Origin: Erpobdella octoculata
Lineage: Eukaryota; Annelida; Clitellata; Hirudinida; Erpobdellidae
Direction of reading: 5' to 3'
DNA length: 64,000 bases
Assembly: GCA_963978895.1 (NCBI GenBank)
Contig: OZ022239.1
Span: forward strand, 9,836,952 to 9,900,951
The notes under the pieces are model-generated. The model was not told where the DNA came from, did not search any database, and worked only from the letters and a program-made list of their open reading frames with translations. The stretch's first letter is position 1, and every line of letters begins with the position of its first letter. Position numbers and translations under genes: made by a program. Below, in pieces: positions 46,701 to 59,790 of this stretch.

Positions 46701-49700
46701 AGTCTCGTCATTTTAGAGTTGTTTCTTGTAAAATAGCACTCCACCATGAATAGTGTTGGAAAAAATTTTAATGTTCAATTAATATGAGATGTTCTTTATA
46801 CTTTTGCATTATTAAATTGTGTTATTGTTTGCGTAATTTTAATTGTTTGTGTTTCTAGTTTTATAAACTTTTTACACTTTAGTCACATTTAAATAATTGT
46901 AAGTTTCTCTCCACAAATGACACCTCGTTAAGAGCAAGGAAATTTCCATCATTTACATCACTTGTCCTATTGATAAGTTTACCAGGTGCATTTAGAAAAA
47001 AAGTCTTTTTTGTTTTGTTTTGTTCCATTGGAACGTCAAAACAGAATGAAAACGAAATATTGATTTTCTTATTTCCGTTTCCCCAGGAAGCGCATTCATT
47101 CGTTCGGTTGATCCGCTAATATAATGAAGCAAAAAATTATTTAAATTTTATTGATTTGTAATTGTTTTAATGAGGACCAAAACGATCATCAGTGTGATGA
47201 AATGAGAATTCAAGAAGCACCATCATCTGCTTCCATATCCAGTGAGACATTTTTAATTATTTATTCAACATTTTTTTTAAACCGTTGGAATTATTTATTT
47301 ATCTTACAATGAATATTGCTCCAAGAAATATATAACCAACTAGAACAGCAAACAATAGATGAGACATTGCATACGAACTGAGTTGCTTGACGGATGGTTT
47401 CTTAATGCAAATAAAACGTTGCAATACAACTTCAGAGTACGAACCGTTTCTTCATCCAATCAATCGACCTCCGACTTCATCCGGCTCAATGGGCAGAAAA
47501 TTCTTTTCAGCAGGGCAGGCCGACAGAATGCTATTACAAGATGGTGGACAGAACAATAATCACAACCATGAGGATGTCGAGACATCCAGTGCACCTTATT
47601 CACCTGTTGATTCTGTTTCTTCATCCATTTCATCAGCTGTTAGCTATATTTTAATTGTTTTTTTTATTATTATATTTTTATTAATATTTTTGTGGTTTTT
47701 GATTGTTTTCAATTGCTAATGTTGGCAATACATTTTTTTATTATTTTTATTATTTGTTTAAACTTTTAATTAAAAATAGTATTATTGTTTATTATTAGAT
47801 ATTGTTTACATACTGTTTATTAAAATCTTCAGTTGTTAGCATGTTTTAATGTAAAATAGTAAAATAATTAACTATAACCCATATACTCCAGATTTATTAG
47901 ATTTTTTTTAAGTTGCAATGTTAGGATAGCAAGCTCAAATGTGCATGGCTGTTAATTATTTTGAAAATTAATTTACTTTGTAGCAGTTATAAATGTGTGT
48001 AATCCCATGAGTTTTTCAATTACTGGAAATGGGTCTTTTAGTTTTTACAAATGTAATAATCCATATACAGCATTATAACATCAATCCATCAAAACGTCCA
48101 GTAAATTTATACATAATGGAATATATTCCAAACCAGACCTTTCCACACATAAGGAAAAGAGTGAGTGCTGGAAGAAACAGAGTGCATAAGTTGTTTGACA
48201 TGCTGGAGAGAAAAGAAATCGATGCCAAGAAGTTTCCAAAAGAAAGAGTTGTAGAAGAAGAAATGAGGTGTGGACAATCGAAGAGGGTTCCTGTCAAGGC
48301 CAACATGGAACACAGGTTCAGTAACAAGAATGTCTTAATGTTTTCTTTATTACAATGACGACGATGAATGTGGTTGTCATGGTTGTTATGACGTTGTCAA
48401 AATTGTGTGTAATTTCTGCTTATTGTTTATAGTGCTAGTTTGAACAATGATGAGTTGCTAATAGTGTTTGTGTTGAAACGTTTTAAAAATTGTACTTGCA
48501 AGTGAGCTGCTAGTGATAATGTAACATAGAGTGAACTAAAATCATGATGCAGAAGTTTTATTCGTGTTGAAGTTGTTGGCTGAAGCAATGCACTCTCAAC
48601 CATATTGTGTTTTTTTTATTATTTTTAATGTTTTTTCTTTGTAGTTGTTAATGTTCTTTGCTCAAGAAGCATACTTCTGTATTATTGTCTGGCACACGTT
48701 GAGTTTCGGTTTCATTAATTCTGAGTCGAGTTGTCTCTGAAACTTGTGTCTTTGATTTGATTATCATATGATAAATTATCTTTTAAAATTGTCATCAAAC
48801 AATGCTTCATTGTTTTAAGAAGTCATCAATCAACAGGATTAATAGTATATTTGTTTTATATAGTTTGGCATTCATGCATGTTTTGGTGCCATGCAGGTTG
48901 CTCCTGGAAAAAACTTTTGAGCGAGAATTCCAACAGAACACCAATGGAAACAGTAGAGATCAAATCTATCAAAATGAATTTTTTCTTGAAAATGATGGTG
49001 AACAGTTTTATGATCAAAGTGAAGAAAACGAACTCAGAGATGACGTCAGAAAACTCGAATCAAAAAGTTTTATTTTTAATTTTTTTGTTTTGTTTTAGTT
49101 TGTTTTCATTTTAAATCAATTAACTCCATTTGGGTTGCAGTTTCAATTTTATTTCTTTTAAGAATTTTGCTCACATCAAAAAATTGTATTTTTAAATTTT
49201 TTTGTTTTATTGTTGTTTTCATTTTTAATCAATTAACTTTATTTGGGTTGCAGTTGCAACTTTATTTTTTTTTAAAAATTTACGTGTGTGATATAATTGA
49301 AACGGTTATTCATTCCAGCATTTCCAGGCGCCTTGTTGGAGAAAAGATTGTCGACTCCAACGCCGAAAACCTTCCCAGGAAGAAGTGAATATCCTATGGA
49401 TCACTTCAATCCAGATGATGTTTGTTAAGTTGAAAATGTTTTAAAATATTCTAATTAAACTTTTGTAATTATTTCAGTAAACTCTCAACTATTATAGTTG
49501 ATCTTGGGCGAATGGTAATAATAAAAATAATAATAATAATAGGACCCTGATTTATCAGTTTCTTGATTTATAGATTAAATTTGAAAATTGTACACAAATT
49601 GTATTTTATGGGCTCTTTCATAATTATTCAGAAATTAATATCCCATTTCATAATTTACTCAAGTGTTTATGCATCATAAATAACTTTCTAAGATAATTAT

Positions 49701-52700
49701 GCACCTCCTATATGTTCCTCAGGTATTTATGCACATAATAAAACTTTCTCAAGTATTTATGCACCATATAACAATTCCCTCAGGTATTTTTGTACCTTAT
49801 ATATATATATAAATAGCTGTTAAAATTATTTAAACCACCTGAAGTTACCTGGTGAAGTATTATTGAAGTATTCATACAATTTTATATTGATAGAGGGAAT
49901 TTAGTTTGATAAATTATTAAGAAAAAGACGAATTGATACTTAAGTAAATTTCATTGATTAATTGAAAGGCTGCCTCAAAGATTAACACCAACTCAAATAA
50001 TTCCTACATGAGAAGACCTTCCGTTATTAAACTGGAAATGCCAGAATCTTTATTATTGTCCAACAAACCAGGTGATGCGAGGTTTTTATTTTCTATTTTT
50101 AAACAATTTTCTTCGATCTCGTGTAGCAATTTATCATGGAATCATTTATTCATAATTATAATGACAGATTGCAAAGACGTGCCAAACAATTTCCGAACTT
50201 CTAAACCTTTGAGAAGTCAAAACTCAATATCGAAAAAGTGAATGATTTTCTATAATGCAGTGAAATTTTAATTAACGTTTAGCTAGTTATAAACTCATGT
50301 AATTCCTTGTAGTTCATTTTTGTGGTTTTTGAAAATGATTTAGAAAGTGATGAATGATACAATTTTTATGTTTATATTTAAATTTTCTAATTTGTTATAT
50401 TACTTTAATTGTCTATATTTTTCTGCGGATGACAAAACTTTACAAAGAGAATTTAAATCAACTTCCTGTCATCCAATCAAGCTGAAACATGAACCGATTC
50501 CATCTGACTTCCTAGTACCTCTAAATTAGTGTTTACTTTTTCTAAGAAAAACGTTAATTTTGTAAGCACCAAATCTTGGGAAATATAATTAATGAACAAA
50601 GAATTTATATAGAGAAGTGCAATTAATGAACAAATAGAGAAGTGCAATTTCAGCTACTTATGGAAATAAAATCAGCATTTTATTTTATATACTGTTTGTT
50701 AAATATAAATTAAATATGAGTATATAAATTCAAATTAAATATGAGTGGATAAATTTAAATTAAATATGAAGGGATAAATTAAAGTTAAATATGATTGGAT
50801 AAATTTAAATTAAATATGAGTGGATAAATTAAAGTTAAATAGGAGGGGATAAATTTAAATTGAATGTGAGTGGATAAATTCAAGTTAATTAGGATTGGAT
50901 AAATTTAAATTAAATATGAGTGGATAAATTTAAATTAAATATGAGTGGATAAATTTAAATTAAATATGAAGGGATAAATTAAAATTAAATATGAAGGGAT
51001 AAATTAAAATTAAATATGAAGGGATAAATTTAAATTAAATATGAAGGGATAAATTAAAATTAAATATGAAGGGATAAATTAAAATTAAATATGAAGGGAT
51101 AAATTTAAATTAAATATGAAGGGATAAATTTAAATTAAATATGAGTGATCACTTCATGCAGGATGGAAGAAAAACATCTGGAGGAAAAACCCGAAAAGCC
51201 ACTCCCAATCAATGATCTAATTGATATATTGAACTCGGCAGATGACTGGTAAGAATCCAATTTTTTTTTATTTATTTATAATTTAATTTCTTATCTTATA
51301 AAAGTACCTAAACAAAGTATACAATTAAAATTATATGCTACTTTTAATTGAAATTAGATTACTTTTAATTGAAATTAGATTACTTTTAATTTGACTACCT
51401 TAATTTTAATAAAACCTATTTAAAATAAAATGAATAAATGTTAATTGATGAAGTAATATAAAATTAGGAAAAAGGAAGTGGCATCACTTGAAATGATCGG
51501 GCAGATGTGCCAAACGAATCCAGATGTGGTTGTTTCACAGCTTCACCCCGCAGTCCATGCAGTTGTCAAAGAGGTGACTGGTTTTCTTGTTTATTCGTTA
51601 AAAGTGTTGGTGATTTATTTGAAATTTTGTTGAATAAATCAGTTTTTTTTCTATAAAAAATCTTACTTAATTGAGTTTTTTTTATATAACAGATAAACAA
51701 TCTAAGATCCAACGTAGCACGGGCAGCCATGAAATGCCTTTCAGAAATGTTCAAATACATGCAATCCGACATGGAACCGGTTGATATTTTGTTATTGTAT
51801 CAATTTTTCATATACAGTGAAACCCAGTTTTGTGAACATTCTTGGGGTTAGCAAAAAAGTATCTAGATAACGAATATGGTGGAAATGTATAAACATGACT
51901 TTGGCGGTTCCATTTGAAAATAGGGTTCGAGATAAGTGGGTTCTACTATATATAGAAATCGTATAAATTAATGCTGGTAATTAAAGGTTATTATATTATT
52001 TGATATTCTATGGTTTCTTGAATGTGTATCTAATTTATTTATGAATGTCTCACCTGAACGGGTCATCCTCAAGCAAGATTCATCTCTTCGGATGCTTCCT
52101 TTGGGCACTACTAATTTTCTATTTTGTTGTTTGCATTTATTTTTCAATTTTCTTTTAACGTGCTTTATTGTAAAAAATGTTTTGTTTTGCCCAATAAACA
52201 AATAAATAATATTATCTATAATGGTAAGCCACTTGAAAAACTTATTTTGTATGTTTTTATTTAAAAATATATTTAAATAATTGGAGAAGTATATTTAATC
52301 CTTGAAGGTTTTGGACAATACATTGACAGAATTGTTGAATAAAACGAGCCACACAAACAACTTTATGAAGCAAGCAGCAATTGAATGTTTACAAGATGTG
52401 GTAGAAAACGTTTCTTTCTCGAAATCTCTTGATGTTCTCATCCGCCATGGAACTCAGTTGGTTTTTTTTGTTTTCTTTTTTGTTTCTATAAAATTTAAAC
52501 AAATATTAAAAAAAAATATAAAGCATTTATTATGCAAGGTATACAAGTACTCTTACCTTGTATGCTTCTGTTTCTTTTATTAAAATTAAGCATCTGCATC
52601 CCGTAATCGTTATCCCGATATCAATCGGGATTTCAAAACGATACGGGAAATCCCGTATCGCTATTAAAACGACACAGCCTGCGGGGAAGTCATGTATCGA

Positions 52701-55700
52701 AATAAAAAAGCGAGACTTAAATTTTTTTCTCGTATAAAATATCGAAAAAAATATTTTTCAATAAATAACGAAAGTCATACATATTTAATTAACGATTGTC
52801 ACAACTGTGAATATTTGCAATTGATTCATCAACATTGATTAATTAATCTACCTATTGACAGAAGTTTATAAACTATTTAACTATTATGGACCACAAAAGT
52901 CTGATGTCACACGAGCTTGATTGGAGACAAACAAATAATTGAGATCTATAGCCGTACACCTGATTTTTCTTATTCAATTTATTTAAACGTCTTAATAACT
53001 AGAAATTGTTAGGAATATTGTTTTATAATAGTATCTTTTATTTATTGAGCCTAGAATAAAATTTTTAATATATTTAAAAAAAATTTTCTTATTGCTTTAT
53101 TAACCCTCTACTGCATGAATAAAAAAAATGTTATTTGATTAAAACAAAAAATATTTTTTTTCATTGGTATCAAGTTATACATTAAGGGAAAATTATTTTT
53201 TTTTCAATTATTTTTCAATAAAGGTGATAAAATTATGAAAGTTTAAAGTGTGCCAATCGGCATCTTCATGCACCACGTAACCTATATATACATTTTCAAT
53301 GGGTAGGCAGGATCTAGAATGTTTCTATCTTTGTGCATATGTCTATCCAGATAAACAACAACATAAAAGTTAAACTCTCAAAATGTAAACTCTGTAAAAT
53401 AAAAACGCAATTTCAAAAACTTTTTTACTGTAAAAAATGAAACAAATACATAAATACAGTGACCCGAATAAATTACTGTTACACTGTGTGAAAACGCTTG
53501 AAACAGTTTTTGTCTTTTGTGAAGCATAGACGTATGTGACATTTTTCACAAGAAACACACGATTGTCCATTGCATCCAGGGAAACGGCAGCGCAGTCTTT
53601 CAGTGGTCCAAGTTTGTTCAACAATATGCTACTCCAGTGTAACTGGAAAAACCATCCTAAAAAACTGAATTAGAGTTTTCAATTCTAGGATATGAGGATC
53701 TAGACTTTCATTGCCAGAGAAAGGTTTACGCCTAACTGTCGTTTTCCACAGAAGTCTGCGTTTCACTTTAGTTTTCTTTGTGTTCGATATTCCGGTACTA
53801 GTTGAAGGTTTGTTTTCTCATCATCTGTTGAAGTACTATCGAGCTGGAAAGACTGGAACTTCTGATGTTCAACGTCGCTGCATCCTTCGGAGCTTTCATC
53901 CATTTCTACATGTGGATTATAGTCGTCTTTACGCTCGTTGTCTGACGACAAACGACTATCATCACTTTTGAAAGGAATATGACTTGAAAATAGGGGTATT
54001 TATAGGCTTCATCAAAGCAATGTTTTTTTACAAGTTCAATGTTGTAACTGTTTATAAAATTGACCCAGTAAATCCGGAGATTTCCATTTTCTTGTAAACC
54101 CTTTTTGTTACGTGGCCAATTTATTGGCTAGAGATACATTGGCGTAATTTGCCTGGTAGTTTCAGCTGTGCGACTCACTACAAAGTGCATGACGATGCCG
54201 TTTGGCATCACATATTTGAACATCAATTGCATAATCACCGTTTATTCTAGCACTACGAAATAAATTTAATCACAAAAACACATAAAACATCTATTTGACT
54301 ATAATTAAATTTTCATTTAGACATAAACACAGACACTAATAAAAATACTTGAAAAACTCTAATTTTTTTTATTTTTGCACGAACTTTCCAGACTATAAAA
54401 ACATAGTACATCAATTGAAATATATGAAAAGTACCGAAATTCTAGTATTTTATGGTATTTGCTACCCATAAATACAAACAGTGATGTTGTTTGGCACAGT
54501 AAAAATTTCTGAGAAAGCATGGAAGTAATGATGCCAATCGGCATCGCTATGCGGTAGAGGGTTAAGTTAATATCAACTTGAAAAAAAAGCTATAGCCTAA
54601 TATAAATTTAATGACAAAGATAAAGCCATTTAAAACCGTATCGGCACTGTAAATAAGGTTTGTTTGTCCCCAGTGTGTATTTTGTGACGTCACGACTTTT
54701 GTGGTCCATTATCCCCACTTTAAATTCGGTTTTCCGAACAGCCTGTAGCCCCATTATTTACTATTTTTAGTCTGGGAACCGGCAACATATTTCAATTTAT
54801 ATATATAAAACCAGCTCGTCTCTGTTCTATAGCTTTTTTATAGTGCCACATTGAGAATAGTACCTAATCAAAGATATCTAAAGCAGAGGTTAAGCCATGC
54901 CCCTCTTAGGCTGCTAGTCGACTTCTGCATACTTCCATTTAGAAATATGCGAACCGGCATCAACGGTTGGCAAGTCAATCGTACTCACTGACATCGATTA
55001 CTATTATTATTAATGACTATAATTAATATCATTCTATGTTTATGTTTTGGTTTAGTCTGGTTGATAAACTTATTTTGTCAAATTTATTATAAAGAATTGG
55101 AATGATTATTTTAGTGTTTCGATATCTGTAATTGGCCGTAATAGTAGCTCATCTAAGATATATCTTTATAATCTCGATTATATTCTTGGTTGTATGTGAG
55201 TATGTGTGTGCCGCCTGTAGTGTGCACGTCGTCTGCAGCTGGAATTCAAAACTTTCTCAGCTTCTTTCTTGCCAACCGGATTCGCCATCGCCTATAAATA
55301 AACCCGCTGGATTTTCTTCACTTTCTTAATTCTTGCATACAGGTACTTTCTCGCGTTTGTCATCATTTAGAGTCTAAATTTAGACTAATAGATGTACCGA
55401 AACTAAACAAATGAAACTTATTTCAAGTTTAAAAAAAAAAAAAATTTTGTAAATTTTCATAAATTTTGAAATTTTTTAATATTTAAATATTTTTTTTTCA
55501 ATGAACTTCTTTAATGTAGTTATTAATATTGTCTGTCGCATATAGTTCATCATTCTCTGTTATCTCGTTTTATTCGAGACAGAATTTCCACATTGACATT
55601 TCAGTCGAGATCCCGATATCGTATTGGATTTGTCTCGTTATTGGTCGAGGCGTCTCGTATCGTATCATTTTATTCGAGACAAATTTCAAAAGTCGTATCG

Positions 55701-58700
55701 ATTCAAAAAAAATAACGAGACGCTGAATTCTAATAAAAATCATCTAAAGAGTTATTTGCAGAAAGTGCATTGGATTGCAAACCCCAACTAATAGCTGCAA
55801 TTCAAAGTTTGTGACTGGATGGAAAAATAAAATATAATAAAAATAAAGAAAATTAAATTTTCAGCAACAAAAACGCCTTAATAAGAAGCGCATCATCTCA
55901 GCTTGTGGTTATGATTTGTGAAATGTTGGGACCGCACGGAGTACTCTGTGGAAAGCAAAGAGATGTCTCGAAAAGACTTCTGTTCACCATCTCACAATTT
56001 CTTACTGATGGATCGCCAGATGTCAGGTAGTTTTAATTCTTGTTCTTTAACAAATTATTTTTTTAAATTATTGTTTGATTTTACTAAAAACTTCAATTTT
56101 ATTTTTTTCACTTTTAAATCATGATGGATCTAACTATTTAATTTATTTTAGTCATGCATAATGCATACATTATTAGATGATTAAGGACTTTTTAGATATA
56201 AGAATTAAATTTGTTTATTAAGCATTTAGTTAATTTGTTTTGTGTTAACTTGATATTTTTTGCTTAAAAAGTATAATCTAAGTTTAGTTTAGTTTGTAAA
56301 ATCGAAACTTATCAACAGAGCTAGTGGTAGGAAGATATTTTTAAATCTGCGATGTCATGAGCAGTTTGAGAGACTCATCCGAGAATTCCTCCCCGTTGAT
56401 ATCATTAACAGAAATATTGAACCGCTTATTAGAGGACATGATTCCAAAGTAAGAAGAAAATTTTGCTGTCAACATTTTGCAATTATATAACATTCTTTAT
56501 TTCATTTTTTAATTATAATCAATTCACTATTATGGGATTTATTATTATATTTAACTTATGTGGTTTATTAATATATTAAATTTATATTATAGTTTATTAT
56601 ATTAAAATCATATTATTACATTAAATTATATTAGGTTATTTTATTAATATATTTAATTAATTATTATATGGATTATTATTGTATTCATTTTAAATAAGGT
56701 AATAACAGTAATGACATTTAAATTGTCTGCTGACATATCTTCACAGGGAAACTTTGAACTGACAACATCAGTATCAGCCCACCAGAGAACAACACCAAAT
56801 AGAAATTACTCATTTAGGCAATCCAGACATCATTCAGCTGGGAATTTGTGGTATTTGTTGATTTATTGGTTTAATTTTTTAATAACTATTAAACGAATTA
56901 AGTGATGGATCGTCAGAATGATTTGTTTGCCCAGCAAGCCATTCAGCATTATTAGTTATGATTGATAAAATTGATGATGTGAAGATGGGAACATGAAAAT
57001 AACTTTAAAAAAATGTATTTTTCAATAATTTGAAAAATAAATAATATGAATAATTGATAACATCAAGTGGAGTGGGAGCAGGAGGAGATGAAAACATTGA
57101 ACAGAACTCAACGATCAAAGTAAAAAAACAGAAATCTACCAAAATTGACGATGCCACTCTTGACAATATTTTCAAAATCATTCAAGACCTTGGTGCCAGT
57201 GATTACAGGCAAAGATGCTCTGGAATCAATGAACTGAAACATCTTATATTATCTGAGGGAAAAGTCAATGCTGTCGGCTCTCGTATCACTAAGGTCAGCA
57301 GAATTTTCTTTACTGATTCTCCAGTTGGTTACAATCGTTGGCCCATTATGGAAACTGTTTTAATGAATGTTACACTTTTTTTAGCTGATATAATTATAAT
57401 TTTGATTATCTTTTAGCTGATCTCAGTCTTGCTTTGTTAACTGTTTTTTTAAAGTTTTTGGTAGTGAATTGTTATCTCTAATAAATTAAATTCAGGCCCT
57501 GGTATTACTAGTGTTAAGCATATAAATATTAGCATATATTCAGTCTGTTTCTCATTTGACTGTGTTTTTTTGTAGATATTTGACAAGTTTGTACCTTGCT
57601 TGAAAGATTCCAACTTTAAAGTATCAATCCAAGCTCTTAACGCACTGAACGAAATTCTACCTCACTTGGCTCCTCACATGACAAGCGTGGTCAACATGAC
57701 AGTATCAACTGTAGCCTCAAATTTGGCATCAAACAACAGGGAAGTTTGTGAAGGAGCTTCTGCCATTTTGGAAACTTTATCACAGTCAATTGGTAATAAT
57801 TAAACAAATTTTTTTTTATATTGTTTTGTTCTTAATTTAATTATTAATTCTACATTATTTACCTCAGTTTTAATATAATGTAACTTCATAAAATATTGAA
57901 TATAATTGTATACCAAAGACCATTTACTTGTTAAAACAATAAAAATATTGAGAATGTTTATTGTTATAAGATTAGACCCTTAAGTTATTATCTACTGCTC
58001 ACTTTTATTGATATGATGCAATCAATAATAGCATTTCTACTTTATTCGTTTTCACATTAAAGTTCATTTTACAGGTATTAAAAACCCACTCATAATCTAA
58101 TTATCAAGATTTTAAAATCTCGATTATGGCTTATTATGAAATGACAAAAACAAAAATAAAACTTTGATAAGTTCTGTTTATTTTGTTTGTTTTAAAAATA
58201 GGAGTAAAGATCGAAATTTGAAAATTCCCATCATCACTAATTTTATTCCTTTAATATTACATTGTAAACAAAAAGTTATGTAGAGACCTTGAATGACCTT
58301 GAGTTTATTAACTCTATTTGTTTTAAATGTAGTCGAATCAAATTTTTTTCACGTTAAAGTATAAAACTTGCAGATCCAGCGCATCTCTTGCCATCTTTCG
58401 TTTCCTCGACAACGAATGCCAATGCTCGCTACAAAACAAAAATGATTGAAAAAGTTTCAGGTTTAAATTCCCAGATTTATTAAAATATGGAAATTATTCA
58501 TAAAAAATTTTAAAATGCAATATCACATGTTGAAAAACAAAACTACAATATATTTCAGAGCTCTTACGTCAAATGAAACCTCAGCATCAAAAACTGGTTT
58601 CTCTGCATGTCCTTCCTCTCTTGTGGCAACTTCTTTCTAATATGACTGTCGGTGGAGGAGCTTCGTCGACATTAAATTCTGCTTCTTACACAAAGAAAGT

Positions 58701-58845
58701 CACCACTCAACTGGCACTCGATTTGAGGGAAATTATGGGAGATAACCTCATTTTATCAGCTAGCATGAATTCAAAGGTTAACTCATCTATGAAACAAATT
58801 CTTGAAGACATGCTCCATCAAAATTACAATTCTCAAGACTATTAA
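43789..58845 (+). CDS. togaram1: TOGARAM1 / crescerin, four TOG arrays, about 20 exons
   Basis: Crescerins are ciliary TOG-array proteins that bind tubulin and control axoneme length. Exons: 43789-45312, 46431-46595, 47175-47241, 47436-47638, 48071-48315, 48897-49066, 49319-49419, 49981-50071, 50168-50237, 51162-51248, 51468-51573, 51693-51779, 52308-52456, 55865-56026, 56319-56448, 56747-56850, 57068-57293, 57576-57792, 58374-58460, 58559-58845. Phases agree; about 1425 residues. TOG1 (~1-230) and TOG2 (~265-500) share the intronless first exon. A low-complexity linker (~510-880) is split over small exons. TOG3 (~885-1120) includes LIDILNSADDW, INNLRSNVARAAMKCLSEMF and HNKNALIRSAS. TOG4 (~1154-1425) includes LGASDYRQRCSGINELKHL. 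The order TOG-TOG-linker-TOG-TOG is the TOGARAM layout, distinct from XMAP215. The start is the ATG at 43789; the frame is open upstream but has no earlier ATG. Linker exons 2, 3 and 17 have weak acceptors and may be revised. Confidence 0.9.
45472..46340. mobile_element. hAT-like remnant in togaram1 intron 1
   Basis: CAGTGGCGCATCCAGG opens the region and G-rich tracts follow. Two diverged ~115-bp direct repeats (46130-46235 and 46245-46330) both contain GATTAAAAATA, an AACCCCAGAAA box and GGGT. No convincing second terminus or target duplication. Confidence 0.4.
50440..50526. repeat. Interspersed repeat fragment with CATCCAATCAAGCTGAAA
   Basis: CTTCCTGTCATCCAATCAAG followed by CTGAAA matches, inverted, both halves of the duplication at 17325 and 17605 and, diverged, 62350-62375. 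It forms an open frame without a usable acceptor, so it is not taken as a togaram1 exon. Confidence 0.6.
50690..51147. repeat. ~24-bp minisatellite adjoining togaram1 exon 10
   Basis: About 18 units of the type ATATGAGTGGATAAATTTAA with GAGTGG/GAAGGG variants, ending 14 bases before the exon 10 acceptor at 51160-51161. Confidence 0.92.
53104..54561 (-). mobile_element. piggyBac element, inner layer of the nest, internally deleted
   Basis: CCCTCTACTGCAT at 53104 and its inverted partner (ATGCGGTAGAGGG, ending 54561) are flanked by TTAA on both sides (53100-53103 and 54562-54565), the piggyBac hallmark. Subterminal palindromes CCAATCGGCAT and GATGCCGTTTGGCATC occur near the ends. Transposase remnants lie on the minus strand. 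Confidence 0.93.
53479..53951 (-). pseudogene. piggyBac transposase remnant (acidic N-terminus joined to C-terminal zinc-binding domain)
   Basis: On the minus strand, an acidic Ser/Asp/Glu-rich stretch near 53951-53763 resembles piggyBac N-termini. A piece of the domain start follows (HILELKTLIQFFRMVF, HIVEQT). The reading then jumps directly to RLRCRFPGCNGQSCVSCEKC and IRLCFTKDKNCFKRFH, the cysteine-rich RING-like C-terminal domain, and stops at 53479. The DDD catalytic core is missing, and there is a stop between the two parts, so it is inactive. Confidence 0.8.
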
Positions 58846-59493
58846 ACAATCCGATTTGATTCCGGAATGTTGACGATTTTAATATATTTTATTTATTTAC
58901 TCATTACTTTTGATTAAATTAACATAATTAATTTGATCAAAAGAGAACTTTTTAACATTTCCTAGCACCGTGGAAACTCTTAACTGCATTGGGCGTCTGT
59001 ACGTTGTAATCGTATCGATCCTATTGCATTCATCAGCGGCCAAATTTTCTTCTTGACATTCTGCTTTTTCTATTTATTCATTTTATAGAGTTGAAAGTTT
59101 GTAAATATCAAATCATCTTAAAGTGTCATATTGTAAACTGAAACTAAAGAGTATTTCATAGGAAATTTCTAATGTACAGCTGGACAAAAGTTTGTCATGT
59201 GCAAACCGTTTCAACCTATAGTTTAAATTTAAATTTTTTGTATTAAATTTTGCACATTTACGTTTTTATTGTATTATTTTGGGGAATCGATTTTTTATTT
59301 CAATCAAATTTTGCTATTTCTGATGTTTGAAATCTTACATTATTTTTAGAAATTTTATATAGTTTTGTGAATTTTTATATGTTTTAGAAGTTTTAAATAA
59401 AACAATTTTGGTGATAAATTAAAAAAAACATTGTTTCCGAGATACCTCTGTGGGTCTGTCTCTCTCTCTTTCTATAATAAGTATAATATAGAT
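58846..59493 (+). other. togaram1 3' UTR region
   Basis: AATAAA at 59396-59401 is a candidate poly(A) signal about 550 bases after the stop. A short CT-rich run (59458-59472) follows. Nothing else recognised before the Penelope-like terminus. Confidence 0.45.
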
Positions 59494-59741
59494 AGTGATA
59501 ATTATTATATTTTTTACACCAGGTGTTTTAAGACTAAATGATTATGATAATTGATGATTGTGTATATATATATATATTATATATATATTTTTTACAGTAT
59601 TTCGGCACTAAATGTTCATTTAAACATGCTCTGTTGAAATATACACGCCATTTAGAAGACAGGGTTTTGTCAATTAAACGCTTAAAATATTTTAAGTGAG
59701 AGAAAACACTTTTACTAAATCTAAAATCAAACGTTTTATTA

Positions 59742-59790
59742 GCAACCAACCTGCAAGTTTCAGCCATTGCGGCCATCGTCAGGGTTGTTT
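59742..59790 (-). ncRNA. Hammerhead-ribozyme-like motif of the Penelope-like element
   Basis: On the minus strand: CAACC, CTGACGA (59776-59782), a short GCC/GGC arm, GAAAC (59757-59761), then GGTTG, which can pair with CAACC. CTGANGA and GAAA boxes closed by such a helix are the hammerhead pattern, and hammerhead motifs are established in Penelope-like elements. The arm between the boxes is imperfect, so activity is doubtful. Confidence 0.45.

Larger units (their letters stand above)
52888..54707. mobile_element. Small TIR element (MITE), middle layer of the nest
   Basis: GGACCACAAAAGTC at 52888 is matched by GACTTTTGTGGTCC ending at 54707. ATTAT lies on both outer sides (52883-52887 and 54708-54712). 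The family-A copy at 10146-11426 has a single ATTAT at the corresponding point (reverse strand, near 11113), i.e. an empty site. Without the inner piggyBac the element is about 358 bases and non-coding. The superfamily is not clear from the termini. Confidence 0.85.
52587..55732. mobile_element. hAT-type element family A, second copy, outer layer of a three-element nest
   Basis: Left end TAAGCATCTGCATCCCG at 52587. The right end (CGAGACGCTGAATTCTA) is diverged but collinear with the copy at 10146-11426, which lies in the opposite orientation. Flanking 8-mers ATTAAAAT (52579-52586) and ATAAAAAT (55733-55740) match at 7 of 8. After removing the nested insertion about 1.3 kb remains, like the first copy. 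It sits in togaram1 intron 13. Confidence 0.85.

Noticed and set aside
50347..50529. Extra togaram1 exon with a Lys/Pro-rich peptide
   Set aside because: There is no acceptor in the right place, and the sequence is a copy of a dispersed repeat found at 17325, 17605 and 62350.
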